Origin: an uncultured Bacteroidales bacterium
GTDB lineage: Bacteria > Bacteroidota > Bacteroidia > Bacteroidales > Paludibacteraceae
Length of the DNA stretch: 64,000 nt
Direction of reading: 5' to 3'
Assembly (NCBI GenBank): GCA_937916355.1
Contig: CALFTM010000047.1
Location: 3,946-67,945, forward strand
Position numbers and translations under genes: made by a program. Of this stretch, positions 41,484 to 49,695 are shown in pieces. The notes beneath the pieces were generated by a model. The model saw only the letters and a list, made by a program, of their open reading frames with translations. It was not told the DNA's origin and made no database searches. Position 1 is the first letter of the stretch; every line of letters starts with the position of its first letter.

Positions 41484-42063
41484 TTATCTTTTTAAACGTG
41501 CAAAATATTATTGCAATGTCGTTTAGTAAGTTGTGGTTTTCAATGTATTGTAGATTAATGCGTAGTTTATCTTGCATAATAACTTCAGTGTAGTATTTGT
41601 TGGGGTCGTTCAATTTTCCTAATAATTCACTTTCATTGCGATATTTAATTGAGGCGAGGTCAGTAATGCCTGGACGTATATCCAAAACATGCATCTGTTC
41701 CGGAGTGTACAAATTGACGTATTTCCTTACTTGAGGGCGAGGTCCGACAAGACTCATGTCTCCTTTTAATACATTGACTAATTGAGGTAACTCGTCGAGT
41801 TTGTATTTTCGGATGTAGTAGCCTAATGAAGTGATTCGAGGATCACGATCTCCGATAGTTAAAAGCCCTGATTTGTCTGTTTTAACGTACATGCTTCTAA
41901 ACTTATATAAAGAAAAATCTTTGTTTTTTAATCCGACTCTTATTTGCTTGAAAAAAACAGGTCCTTCGGAGTCTAATTTTATTAATATTGCTAATATGAA
42001 AAATAGCGGAGAAAGAAAAATAAGTCCCAAACTACTCGCAATTATGTCGAATGTACGTTTCAT
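41473..42063 (-). CDS. Initiating sugar-phosphate transferase (polyprenyl-phosphate, small PGT type)
   Basis: The product has 196 residues from ATG 42063. The longer frame to 42150 lacks family similarity in its extra 29 residues and lies beyond the promoter. The first 30 residues hold the membrane-inserting hairpin (FDIIASSLGLIFLSPLFFIL). Then come KFRSMY (54-59), RKYKLDELPQL (85-95) and SLVGPRPQ (104-111), the core of bacterial sugar transferases (pfam02397, WcaJ/PglC type). The enzyme moves a sugar-1-phosphate from a UDP-sugar to undecaprenyl phosphate and so starts each repeat unit. It is read on the minus strand, opposite to the rest of the locus, from its own promoter, and overlaps the GT2 gene tail to tail. 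Confidence 0.88.
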   Translation of the reverse strand: MKRTFDIIASSLGLIFLSPLFFILAILIKLDSEGPVFFKQIRVGLKNKDFSLYKFRSMYVKTDKSGLLTIGDRDPRITSLGYYIRKYKLDELPQLVNVLKGDMSLVGPRPQVRKYVNLYTPEQMHVLDIRPGITDLASIKYRNESELLGKLNDPNKYYTEVIMQDKLRINLQYIENHNLLNDIAIIFCTFKKIINE

Positions 42064-42108
42064 TTGTATATAATTTATGTTAGAGGTTTCGTCCAATAAA
42101 TGATAGTT

Positions 42109-42116
42109 CAAAGTTA
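42109..42116 (-). promoter_or_regulatory. -7 element of the sugar-phosphate transferase gene
   Basis: On the minus strand the bases read TAACTTTG, a full match to TAnnTTTG. The start codon at 42063 follows about 45 bases later. No clear -33 element is seen. The site supports the short start. Confidence 0.6.
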
Positions 42117-42221
42117 TATAAAATTTTATAAATACGTGAAATTTTTTCATGTCTCTTATTCTTCTCGGTTTGTGGAAATAATATTAGGTTTCTAATTGTT
42201 CTGTAAATGGTGTTCTTGGTT

Positions 42222-42240
42222 GTAATTTTTATAAAATTAC
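42222..42240. repeat. Inverted repeat upstream of the UDP-sugar dehydrogenase gene
   Basis: GTAATTTT (42222-42229) and AAAATTAC (42233-42240) form a perfect 8-bp inverted repeat with a three-base centre. It lies 30 bases before the ATG. It could be an operator or a hairpin, but AT-rich palindromes arise easily by chance. Confidence 0.35.
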
Positions 42241-42270
42241 ATAATAAATGTATTTCTAAATGTTTGTATT

Positions 42271-43548
42271 ATGTCAAATAGCTCAATAGTCATATCTCTG
42301 ATAGGTTTAGGTTATGTCGGTCTGCCTTTGGCTCGGTTGTTTTCAACGAAGTATAAGGTGGTCGGTTTTGATTTGAATGAAAGGCGGGTTGAGGAGTTGA
42401 ATGGCGGAATTGATACGACGAAAGAGGTTGATCCGCAGTTGTTGAAGGAGGCGATAGAGTGTCAGGACCTCTCTTTTACTGCTGATAGTGAAGATATTCG
42501 TGATTGTAATGTTTATATTATCGCAGTGCCTACTCCGGTGGATGAAAATAATCGTCCGGATTTGTCCCCTCTGCTGGGTGCGAGTGAGATTGTTGGTAAG
42601 GTCTTGTCAAGGAACGATGTGGTGATTTATGAGTCGACGGTATATCCCGGAGTGACGGAGGAGGAGTGTGTGCCTGTTCTGGAGAGGGTGAGCGAACTCC
42701 GTTTCAATGAGGATTTTTTTGTGGGGTATTCCCCTGAACGAATCAATCCGGGAGATAAGGAACATACGGTCGAGAAGATAAAGAAGGTGACGAGTGGCTC
42801 GACTCCTGAAGTTGCCGATTTTGTAGATAGTTTGTATAATTCAGTGCTTCTGAATGGCACTCACAAAGCTTCCTCGATTAAGGTGGCTGAAGCTGCTAAG
42901 ATTATCGAAAATGCGCAACGGGATGTGAATATTGCATTCATGAATGAGTTGGCGAAAATTTTTAATGCGATGGGGATTGATACTCGTGACGTGATAGAGG
43001 CGGCTTCTTCAAAATGGAATTTCATCAAAATGTCGCCCGGTTTGGTGGGTGGGCATTGTATATCCGTAGATCCTTATTATCTGATTCAGAAGGCTCAGGT
43101 TTATGGCGTTTTGCCCCGTGTCATGTTTGCGGCTCGCAGACTGAACGATGGGATGGGGGATTATGTGGCGAATCAGGTTGTAAAATGTATGAATAAGAAT
43201 GGGATCTTGGTGAAGGATGCGAAAATTCTTATTCTTGGTTTTACGTTTAAAGAAAATTGTCCGGATATTCGTAATACGAAAGTGATTGATATATATCATA
43301 CCTTGAGAGAATACACTGCCAATATTGATGTTTGTGACCCTTGGGCAGATGAGGGTAGGGTTAAGGAAGAGTTTGGTGTTGATATTGTCGCCAATATCCC
43401 GGAGAAGAGTTATGATGCGGTTGTCTTGGCGGTGGCGCATGAGGTTTTTAAGAGTGTTGATGTCTCTTCTTTGAAACGTTCTGTTGATAGTGTGGTTTAT
43501 GATGTAAAAGGATTTTTAGATCGAGAATTGGTGGATGGAAGGTTGTGA
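42271..43548 (+). CDS. Nucleotide-sugar 6-dehydrogenase (TviB/WbpA-like)
   Basis: The product has 425 residues. The N-terminal Rossmann domain has IGLGYVGLPLA (11-21). AVPTPVDENN (85-94) and ESTVYPGVTEEEC (121-133) follow. GLVGGHCISVDPYYL (257-271) has the catalytic Cys263, and the C-terminal domain has ILGFTFKENCPDIRNTK. The enzyme oxidises C6 of a UDP-sugar to the uronic acid with two NAD+. The YPGVTEEE and GYSPERINPGD patterns point to the branch acting on UDP-N-acetylhexosamines (TviB, WbpA) rather than plain UDP-glucose, but this is inference. It supplies an acidic sugar to the polysaccharide locus. It closes the locus, with a 126-base gap before rsmG. Confidence 0.88.
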   Translation: MSNSSIVISLIGLGYVGLPLARLFSTKYKVVGFDLNERRVEELNGGIDTTKEVDPQLLKEAIECQDLSFTADSEDIRDCNVYIIAVPTPVDENNRPDLSPLLGASEIVGKVLSRNDVVIYESTVYPGVTEEECVPVLERVSELRFNEDFFVGYSPERINPGDKEHTVEKIKKVTSGSTPEVADFVDSLYNSVLLNGTHKASSIKVAEAAKIIENAQRDVNIAFMNELAKIFNAMGIDTRDVIEAASSKWNFIKMSPGLVGGHCISVDPYYLIQKAQVYGVLPRVMFAARRLNDGMGDYVANQVVKCMNKNGILVKDAKILILGFTFKENCPDIRNTKVIDIYHTLREYTANIDVCDPWADEGRVKEEFGVDIVANIPEKSYDAVVLAVAHEVFKSVDVSSLKRSVDSVVYDVKGFLDRELVDGRL

Positions 43549-43674
43549 AATTTTATGATTTTTTCACACTTGGTTTATGTCCCCAATTTGTCATAACCAT
43601 GAATTTTGATTAATTTTACAAAATATTTGGAGAGGGATTCTCGAGAAAGTTATAAGAATTTAAAAATTACGTAA

Positions 43675-44304
43675 ATGGATATAATTCTAAAATATTTCCC
43701 CAATTTGTCGGAGCGGCAGAAGGAGCAGTTTGCTGCCTTGTTCGATTTGTATGCAGATTGGAACAGCAAGATCAATGTGATTTCCCGAAAGGATATTGAT
43801 AATTTGTACGAACATCATGTGTTACACTCTTTGGCGATTGCCAAAATATTGAGTTTCCAGCCGGGGACTACTTTGATGGATGTCGGAACAGGGGGTGGAT
43901 TCCCTGCCATTCCTTTAGCAATTTATTTCCCAGAGTGCAAGTTCCACTTGTTGGATTCTATTGGAAAGAAGATTAAGGTGGCGACGGAGGTGTCCAATGC
44001 AATCGGTCTGGAGAATACGACGTTCGCCCATAAGAGAGTGGAGGAGGAGAAGCAGAAGTTTGATTTTGTGGTAAGCCGTGCAGTGATGCCTCTTCCTGAT
44101 TTGATGAGACTCTCACAGAAAAATGTGGATGTGAAAAATCAGAGGAACGCTTTGCCGAATGGTGTGATTTGCTTGAAGGGGGGAGAGTTGCAGCATGAGG
44201 TTCTCCCATATCGTAATAGGGCTTCTATGTTTGATATAAAGGATTTCTTCGAAGAGGAATTTTTTCAAACTAAAAAAGCTGTTTTTGTTCCAGTATTAGG
44301 TTGA
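43675..44304 (+). CDS. rsmG: 16S rRNA (guanine527-N7)-methyltransferase RsmG
   Basis: The product has 209 residues, the normal length for RsmG. It shows LYADWNSKINVISRKD (25-40), LYEHHVLHSL (44-53) and the SAM-binding loop LMDVGTGGGFPAIPLA (67-82). It methylates N7 of G527 in 16S rRNA, and loss of it in other bacteria gives low-level streptomycin resistance. The 126-base gap upstream has TTTG (43587-43590) and TAATTTTA (43611-43618), 20 bases apart, a possible promoter with one mismatch. pcm follows after 7 bases, so the two genes probably share a transcript. Confidence 0.92.
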   Translation: MDIILKYFPNLSERQKEQFAALFDLYADWNSKINVISRKDIDNLYEHHVLHSLAIAKILSFQPGTTLMDVGTGGGFPAIPLAIYFPECKFHLLDSIGKKIKVATEVSNAIGLENTTFAHKRVEEEKQKFDFVVSRAVMPLPDLMRLSQKNVDVKNQRNALPNGVICLKGGELQHEVLPYRNRASMFDIKDFFEEEFFQTKKAVFVPVLG

Positions 44305-44311
44305 TGAGGTT

Positions 44312-44959
44312 ATGCGGAAAGGTTCTTTGAGATTTGTGGCTCGTCGGAAAGCTTTGGTGGATCTGCTTAGAAAAAAAGGGATTCGATCGGAGCGTGTGTT
44401 GTCTGTCATCGGAAGTGTGCCGCGTGAGTGTTTTATGGATCCTACTTTCGTAGAACTCTCTTATGAGGATAAGGCTTTCCCGATAGGTAATGGTCAGACG
44501 ATTTCTCAACCCTACACGGTTGCATGGCAAACTGAATTGTTGGAACTGAAAGGTGGCGAAAAGGTCCTTGAAATCGGTACGGGGTCTGGCTACCAATCTG
44601 CCGTTTTGGCGGAGTTGGGCGTTCAACTTTTCTCTATAGAAAGACAACGGAAATTGTATGAGCGAACGAAGGTGTTGTTGGCTTCTTTGGATTGCCCAGT
44701 GTGTTGTGCTTATGGTGATGGCTATCAAGGATGGCGTTTGGAAGCTCCGTTTGACCGTATTATAGTTACAGCTGGAAGCATCGAACTGCCAGAGAAATTA
44801 TTGTCTCAATTAACTATCGGAGGCATAATGGTCATACCTTTGCAAAAAGACGGGGAGTTGGATATGTGCAGAATCCGAAGAACTGGAGACGAAACTTTTC
44901 AGACGGAATTTTTGGGGAAGTGTTCATTTGTTCCGATGTTGGAGGGGGTGGAGGATTGA
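44312..44959 (+). CDS. pcm: Protein-L-isoaspartate O-methyltransferase
   Basis: The product has 215 residues, normal for the family. It shows SVPRECFM (35-42), YEDKAFPIGNGQTISQPY (51-68) and the SAM loop VLEIGTGSGYQSAVLAELG (85-103). The enzyme methylates abnormal L-isoaspartyl residues in aged proteins so that they can return to L-aspartate. It follows rsmG by 7 bases. A terminator hairpin covers its last codons, so transcription probably ends here. Confidence 0.92.
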   Translation: MRKGSLRFVARRKALVDLLRKKGIRSERVLSVIGSVPRECFMDPTFVELSYEDKAFPIGNGQTISQPYTVAWQTELLELKGGEKVLEIGTGSGYQSAVLAELGVQLFSIERQRKLYERTKVLLASLDCPVCCAYGDGYQGWRLEAPFDRIIVTAGSIELPEKLLSQLTIGGIMVIPLQKDGELDMCRIRRTGDETFQTEFLGKCSFVPMLEGVED

Positions 44960-44976
44960 AAAATCCTCTTTTTTTT
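44951..44976 (+). terminator. Terminator overlapping the pcm stop codon
   Basis: GAGGATT (44951-44957) pairs with AATCCTC (44962-44968) around GAAA, then eight Ts. The pcm stop codon (44957-44959) lies inside the hairpin. The ABC gene starts at 44984, only a few bases later. Confidence 0.8.
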
Positions 44977-44983
44977 GTTGGAT

Positions 44984-45706
44984 ATGAATAGCGTTCTTTT
45001 GTTGAAAGATTTGTCAGTGGGATTCTCTGAGAAGAGAAACACTCAAGTCTTGATACACCCTTTTTCTTTGAAGGTTGAGGCTGCTTCGTTTGTTGCGTTG
45101 GTCGGTGCTAACGGTGTGGGGAAGTCTACATTGTTGCGTTCGATTGCTGGTTTGCAAAAGCCTCTTGGTGGAGATGTCTTCTTTTATAAGAAGGGACAAT
45201 GTGGATCTCTGTTTTCATTGCCCATAAAAGAGCGGGCTTCGGTGGTGAGTAGTTCTTTTACCATGAGGGGAGAACTTCCGCAGTTGACCGTCCGAGACTA
45301 TGTCACATTGGGTAGATTCAGATTTTTGGGGTTGGAACACTCTGAAGAGGATTTGAATGAAAATGTCGGTCGTGTTTTGTCCGATTTGAATTTAAGTGAG
45401 AAGAGGGGTAATTTTGTGTGTAATTTGTCGGATGGGGAGTTTCAGAGAGTCGAAATTGCAAGAGTTTTGGTTCAGGAGGCTCCTGTTATATTGTTGGATG
45501 AGCCAACTTCCCACTTGGATTATTATTCACGTCGAGAGGTGATGTCCTTGTTGAGAGATATTTCAAAAGAAAGGAAATTGTCGATAATCGTTTCTACTCA
45601 TGAGTTAGATTTGGCAGAGAACTATTGTGACTCTTTTTGGGTGATAGACTCTTCTGGCAATTTGAGAGTGAGGGAAACGCTAAATCGAGAAGAGGTGAGA
45701 GTGTAG
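44984..45706 (+). CDS. ABC transporter ATP-binding protein, FecE/BtuD-like
   Basis: The product has 240 residues from ATG 44984; a TTG at 44975 lies in the T-tract of a terminator. Walker A is GANGVGKST (41-49), the signature is LSDGEFQR (148-155, Asp in place of the usual second Gly), and Walker B with D-loop is VILLDEPTSHLD (168-179). The switch histidine is in STHELD. Similarity is to ATPases that power import of iron-siderophore, heme or cobalamin at the inner membrane. No permease or binding protein lies next to it, which is unusual. The partner subunits must be elsewhere, or the gene has been separated from them. Confidence 0.85.
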   Translation: MNSVLLLKDLSVGFSEKRNTQVLIHPFSLKVEAASFVALVGANGVGKSTLLRSIAGLQKPLGGDVFFYKKGQCGSLFSLPIKERASVVSSSFTMRGELPQLTVRDYVTLGRFRFLGLEHSEEDLNENVGRVLSDLNLSEKRGNFVCNLSDGEFQRVEIARVLVQEAPVILLDEPTSHLDYYSRREVMSLLRDISKERKLSIIVSTHELDLAENYCDSFWVIDSSGNLRVRETLNREEVRV

Positions 45707-45740
45707 GTGTAGTCTGTACATATCGCCTTTGGGAGAATGT

Positions 45741-45780
45741 TGAAAAAAAAAACGTCGGATGTTTGATCCGACATTTTTTA
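45741..45780. terminator. Bidirectional terminator between the ABC ATPase and asnS genes
   Basis: GTCGGAT (45754-45760) pairs with ATCCGAC (45766-45772). A run of As precedes the stem and a run of Ts follows, so it can stop transcription from both sides. Confidence 0.85.
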
Positions 45781-45792
45781 TTTATAGCCATT

Positions 45793-47193
45793 TTAGAACT
45801 CTGCAGATTTAGGGGTTCTTGGGAATGGAATGACATCTCTGATGTTTTGCATTCCTGTGATGAACAACATGAGACGTTCAAAACCTAAGCCAAATCCTGC
45901 GTGTGGACAAGAACCGTATTTTCTGGTGTCTAAGTACCACCACATGTCCTTCATAGGGATGTTAAGCTCTTTGATGCGTGCCGTGAGTTTTTCATAACTC
46001 TCCTCTCTGACACTACCACCAATGATTTCTCCGATTTGTGGGAACAACACATCGGTTCCTTGTACGGTCTTTCCATCTTCGTCCATTTTCATGTAGAAAG
46101 CCTTGATTTCCTTTGGATAGTTGGTCATGATAACAGGACGTTTGAAATGCTCTTCTACCAAGAAACGTTCATGCTCGCTGGCGAGATCGCATCCCCAGTA
46201 GACAGGGAACTCAAACTTCTTACCACCTTTAATCGCCTCTTCTAAAATTTTTATACCTTCAGTATAAGGGAGTCTTACAAAGTCTGATTTGACAACTGAT
46301 TGTAAACGCTCGATCAGGTTGTTGTCAATCATTTTATTGAGGAATGCAAGGTCGTCTTGACAATTTTCCAAAGCCCAATTTACGCAGAATTTGATGAAAT
46401 CCTCTTCTAAGTCCATCAAATCGGTGAGGTCCATAAAAGCGATTTCGGGTTCAATCATCCAAAACTCTGCCAAGTGGCGAGGAGTATTGGAGTTCTCCGC
46501 ACGGAAAGTTGGTCCGAAAGTGTAGATTGCTCCCAATCCGGTCGCTCCCAATTCACCCTCCAACTGTCCTGATACGGTTAGGCTTGTAGGTTTGCCAAAG
46601 AAGTCGTCGTCATACCTGATGTTTCCCTCGTCGTCTTTTTTGAGGTTGTAAAGGTTTTGGGTTGTCACTTGGAACATCTGTCCAGCCCCTTCACAGTCTG
46701 ATGCTGTGATGATAGGAGTGTGGAAATAGTAGTATCCTTTTTGGTGGAAGTATGTGTGGATTGCCATCGCCATATTGTGTCGAAGACGTAGCACCGCCCC
46801 AAAGAGGTTGGTTCTCGGACGGAGGTGCGCAATCTCACGAAGGAACTCTATTGTATGCCCTTTCTTTTGTAGTGGATAGGTGTTGTCTGCTAAACCATAG
46901 ATTTCAATGTTCTCTGCTAAAATTTCAACAGATTGTCCACCTCCCAATGATTCAGTAAGAGTTCCTATCACACTGATGCAGGCACCGGTCGTGATGGATT
47001 TTAAAGTCTCCTCTTCAAATTTTTCAACATCTGCAACAATCTGGATGCTGTTGATGGTCGAACCATCATTAAGAGCGATGAAATTTACGTTCTTGTTTCC
47101 TCTTTTGGTTCTAACCCAACCTTTTACATTTATCTTTTCGCCAAAAGCGGTGGACTTTAACGCGTCCGCAATTCTTGTTCTACGAATATCCAT
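45793..47193 (-). CDS. asnS: Asparaginyl-tRNA synthetase
   Basis: The product has 466 residues, normal for AsnRS. The N-terminal OB-fold domain (about 16-105, VKGWVRTKRGNKNVNFIALNDGS) binds the anticodon. The class II core has FHTPIITASDCEGAGQMF (motif 2 side), AENSNTPRHLAEFWMIEPE (about 231-249) and GFGLGFERLMLFITG near the end (motif 3). It joins asparagine to tRNA-Asn in the cytoplasm. The gap to argS upstream is only 39 bases and no promoter or terminator lies in it, so argS and asnS probably form an operon. The gene ends facing the ABC gene across a shared terminator. Confidence 0.93.
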   Translation of the reverse strand: MDIRRTRIADALKSTAFGEKINVKGWVRTKRGNKNVNFIALNDGSTINSIQIVADVEKFEEETLKSITTGACISVIGTLTESLGGGQSVEILAENIEIYGLADNTYPLQKKGHTIEFLREIAHLRPRTNLFGAVLRLRHNMAMAIHTYFHQKGYYYFHTPIITASDCEGAGQMFQVTTQNLYNLKKDDEGNIRYDDDFFGKPTSLTVSGQLEGELGATGLGAIYTFGPTFRAENSNTPRHLAEFWMIEPEIAFMDLTDLMDLEEDFIKFCVNWALENCQDDLAFLNKMIDNNLIERLQSVVKSDFVRLPYTEGIKILEEAIKGGKKFEFPVYWGCDLASEHERFLVEEHFKRPVIMTNYPKEIKAFYMKMDEDGKTVQGTDVLFPQIGEIIGGSVREESYEKLTARIKELNIPMKDMWWYLDTRKYGSCPHAGFGLGFERLMLFITGMQNIRDVIPFPRTPKSAEF

Positions 47194-47232
47194 GTTTTTT
47201 TTCCTTTTTTTTGAATGAAATGAATTATTGGG

Positions 47233-49026
47233 TTACATGCGTTCTGGAACGTCAATTCCAAGAAGCCCCATTCCCGATTTGATGACTTCTGCAATCTTTT
47301 GTGATAATAAAAGTCTGAAGCCTCGAATTGCCTCGTCTGACTCCTTCAATATGGAGAAGTCGTGATAGAAAGAGTTGTATTGTTTAACCAGCTCGTACAC
47401 GTAGTTTGCAATCAATGCCGGACTATACTCTTGTCCTGCCTGTTTCACCACGTTAGGGAAAGAGGACAAGTATTGGATGAGGTTGCTCTCAGTCTCTGAC
47501 AATTGAATAGAAGTGTCGGCTTGTTCTCCCCACTGGATGCCTTGTTCTGCTGCTTTTCGAAGAACAGAACGTATTCTGGCGTGAGTGTATTGAATGAAAG
47601 GACCGGTGTTTCCGTTGAAGTCGATTGATTCTTTTGGATTGAACAACATGTTTTTACGAGGGTCGACTTTTAAGATGAAATACTTCAGTGCGCCTAATCC
47701 GCAGATGCGAGCGATTTCGTTTGCCTCTTCATCTGTCATCTCGTCAATCTTACCGAGTTCGGCAGAAACCTCTTTGGCTGTTTGGATCATTTCGTCCATG
47801 AGGTCGTCTGCGTCCACGACTGTCCCTTCTCTGGACTTCATTTTTCCCTCTGGTAGTTCCACCATTCCGTAAGAGAAATGCACAAGGTCTTTTCCCCAAG
47901 AAAAACCGAGTCGGTCGAGTAGGATGGAAAGTACTTGGAAGTGGTAGTTTTGCTCATTTCCTACCACATATATCATCTTGTTGATGTCGAACTCGTTAAA
48001 ACGTTGAGTCGCTGTCCCGATGTCTTGTGTCATATAAACGGAGGTTCCGTCGGCACGTAGTAGAAGTTTCTCGTCAAGACCATTTTGAGTGAGGTCTGCC
48101 CATACCGAGCCATCCTCTCTGCGGTAGAACAATCCTTTCTCAAGACCTTCGTTTACCTTGTTCTTTCCGTCAATGTAGGTTGTTGATTCATAATAGATCT
48201 TATCGAATGCAACCCCCAGACGTTTGTATGTTTCGTCGAAGCCTTCATATACCCAGCCGTTCATCTCTTCCCAGAGTTTCCTTACCTCGGCGTCTCCATC
48301 TTCCCACTTCTTCAGCATTGCTTGAGCTTCTTGCATGATTGGAGCCTGCTTTTTTGCATCTTCTTCAGAAACGCCTTTTTCCATCAGTTCCTTAATCTCC
48401 TCTTTGTAGGCTTTGTCGAACTTCACATAGTAGTCGCCTACCAAATGGTCGCCCTTTTTGCCGGTAGAAGAAGGAGTCTCTCCGTTTCCGAATTTTTGCC
48501 ATGCGAGCATTGATTTGCAGATGTGGATGCCTCGGTCGTTCACGATGTTGGTCTTTATGACCTTGTAGCCATTCGCCTCAAGGATTCTGCACAAACTATA
48601 TCCTAAAAGGTTGTTGCGGATGTGTCCTAAATGAAGAGGCTTGTTGGTGTTCGGAGAAGAGTATTCCACCATGTAGAGAGGAGAGTCCTCAGTCGCTTTT
48701 TTCAAACCGAATTCCTTGTCGTTCAGAATGGTGTTGAAAGTGTCGACCCAAACGTTTTTCGCAATGGTTAAGTTGAGGAATCCTTTGATGACATTGAACT
48801 TTTCTACTATTGGCGACGCTTTCGTGAGAGCATCTCCGATTTCGGAAGCGGTCTCCTCTGGTTTTTTCTTAGAAATTTTAAGAAAAGGGAAAACCACAAG
48901 CGTAAGGTCTCCTTCAAACTCTTTTTTTGTGTTCTGTAGTTGGACAAGTTTTTCGTCCACTTCTTGTCCGTAGAGTTGTGCGATGACACTCTTGACAGAC
49001 TGGGTAAGTATTTCTTCTACGTTCAT
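47233..49026 (-). CDS. argS: Arginyl-tRNA synthetase
   Basis: The product has 597 residues, normal for ArgRS. The N-terminal Add1 domain occupies about 1-110. The class I HIGH motif is HLGH (132-135), within SSPNTNKPLHLGHIRNN. The KMSKS loop is EGKMKSREGTVVDADDL. The C-terminal DALR domain starts about residue 480 (GPFIQYTHARIRSV). It joins arginine to tRNA-Arg. A -7 element TAAATTTG lies 29-36 bases before the start, directly after the HU terminator. asnS follows after 39 bases, probably in the same operon. Confidence 0.94.
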   Translation of the reverse strand: MNVEEILTQSVKSVIAQLYGQEVDEKLVQLQNTKKEFEGDLTLVVFPFLKISKKKPEETASEIGDALTKASPIVEKFNVIKGFLNLTIAKNVWVDTFNTILNDKEFGLKKATEDSPLYMVEYSSPNTNKPLHLGHIRNNLLGYSLCRILEANGYKVIKTNIVNDRGIHICKSMLAWQKFGNGETPSSTGKKGDHLVGDYYVKFDKAYKEEIKELMEKGVSEEDAKKQAPIMQEAQAMLKKWEDGDAEVRKLWEEMNGWVYEGFDETYKRLGVAFDKIYYESTTYIDGKNKVNEGLEKGLFYRREDGSVWADLTQNGLDEKLLLRADGTSVYMTQDIGTATQRFNEFDINKMIYVVGNEQNYHFQVLSILLDRLGFSWGKDLVHFSYGMVELPEGKMKSREGTVVDADDLMDEMIQTAKEVSAELGKIDEMTDEEANEIARICGLGALKYFILKVDPRKNMLFNPKESIDFNGNTGPFIQYTHARIRSVLRKAAEQGIQWGEQADTSIQLSETESNLIQYLSSFPNVVKQAGQEYSPALIANYVYELVKQYNSFYHDFSILKESDEAIRGFRLLLSQKIAEVIKSGMGLLGIDVPERM

Positions 49027-49054
49027 TATTATATTGTATCTCTATTTTGTCCTG

Positions 49055-49062
49055 CAAATTTA
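49055..49062 (-). promoter_or_regulatory. -7 element of argS-asnS
   Basis: On the minus strand the bases read TAAATTTG, an exact match to TAnnTTTG, 29 bases before the argS start. A -33 TTTG occurs only 14 bases upstream (49080-49077), so the spacing is short. Confidence 0.5.
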
Positions 49063-49066
49063 CAAC

Positions 49067-49106
49067 AAAAATACAACAAAAGGGGAAGGTAAACAACCTT
49101 CCCCTT
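49067..49106 (-). terminator. Terminator of the HU gene
   Basis: A perfect 11-bp stem, AAGGGGAAGGT (49080-49090) with ACCTTCCCCTT (49096-49106). On the minus strand it is followed by a T-rich stretch. It lies 30 bases after the HU stop codon. Confidence 0.85.
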
Positions 49107-49135
49107 GTTTTTTTGCCTTTTAGGCGGCAGACAAA

Positions 49136-49408
49136 TTAGTTGAGGGCGTTATCTACCTCAGAACCTGCTTTGAATTTCGCAGATTTCTTCGCTGCAATAG
49201 TAATCTTCTCCTTTGTGCGAGGATTGATTCCTTCGCGCTCTTTTGACTCTTTTACAGAGAAAGTTCCGAAACCAACTAAGGTCACCTTGTCGCCAGACTT
49301 CAATGCCTCTACAATAACATCTGCGAAAGCGTCTACTGCCTTCTTGCTGTCAGCTTTAGTCAATCCTGATTTTTCAGAGATAGCTGAAATAAATTCTGTT
49401 TTGTTCAT
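49136..49408 (-). CDS. hup: HU-family DNA-binding protein
   Basis: The product has 90 residues, the usual HU length. It starts MNKTEFISAISEKSGLTKAD, has VTLVGFGTFSVKESKER (about 43-59) and GINPRTKEKITIAA (60-73), which is the DNA-bending beta-arm with the conserved Pro63, and ends KFKAGSEVDNALN. HU dimers bend and compact DNA. The gene has a good promoter and a strong terminator and stands alone. Whether it is HU or a related IHF-like protein cannot be told from one sequence, but the RTKEKITIAA arm favours HU. Confidence 0.92.
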   Translation of the reverse strand: MNKTEFISAISEKSGLTKADSKKAVDAFADVIVEALKSGDKVTLVGFGTFSVKESKEREGINPRTKEKITIAAKKSAKFKAGSEVDNALN

Positions 49409-49460
49409 GAGAATTTGCTATAATTAAGTTTAAAAATTCGTTATTTGAACTGTAACGATG

Positions 49461-49490
49461 CAAAGGTAAGACAAATATCTTTTTTTGCAA
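49461..49490 (-). promoter_or_regulatory. Promoter of the HU gene
   Basis: On the minus strand, TTG (49490-49488), 19 bases, then TACCTTTG (49468-49461), an exact -7 match. The ATG at 49408 follows about 50 bases later. Confidence 0.75.
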
Positions 49491-49617
49491 GTTTTTGATG
49501 AATTTTTTTTAGTGTTGGAGAAAAAAAATAGTCGATAGGTGTGTAATTGCTTGTTTTATAGGTTTTTGTAAAATTTCAAATGACGGTCTCTATTCTCGTA
49601 GATATTATAATTTTTTG

Positions 49618-49625
49618 TAATTTTG
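49618..49625 (+). promoter_or_regulatory. -7 element of the rhomboid-receptor operon
   Basis: TAATTTTG matches TAnnTTTG exactly and is followed by CAGTAG. The ATG at 49696 is 70 bases downstream. No clear -33 element is seen. Confidence 0.5.
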
Positions 49626-49695
49626 CAGTAGTTAAGGCAGAGGGGCATTTTAGAAAGCCTCCTTGTGAGTTTTTTTAATAATAAAGTTTTTCGTT

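Noticed and set aside
42064..42150. Longer N-terminus of the sugar-phosphate transferase
   Set aside because: The extra residues do not belong to the family, and the -7 element at 42109-42116 lies inside them.
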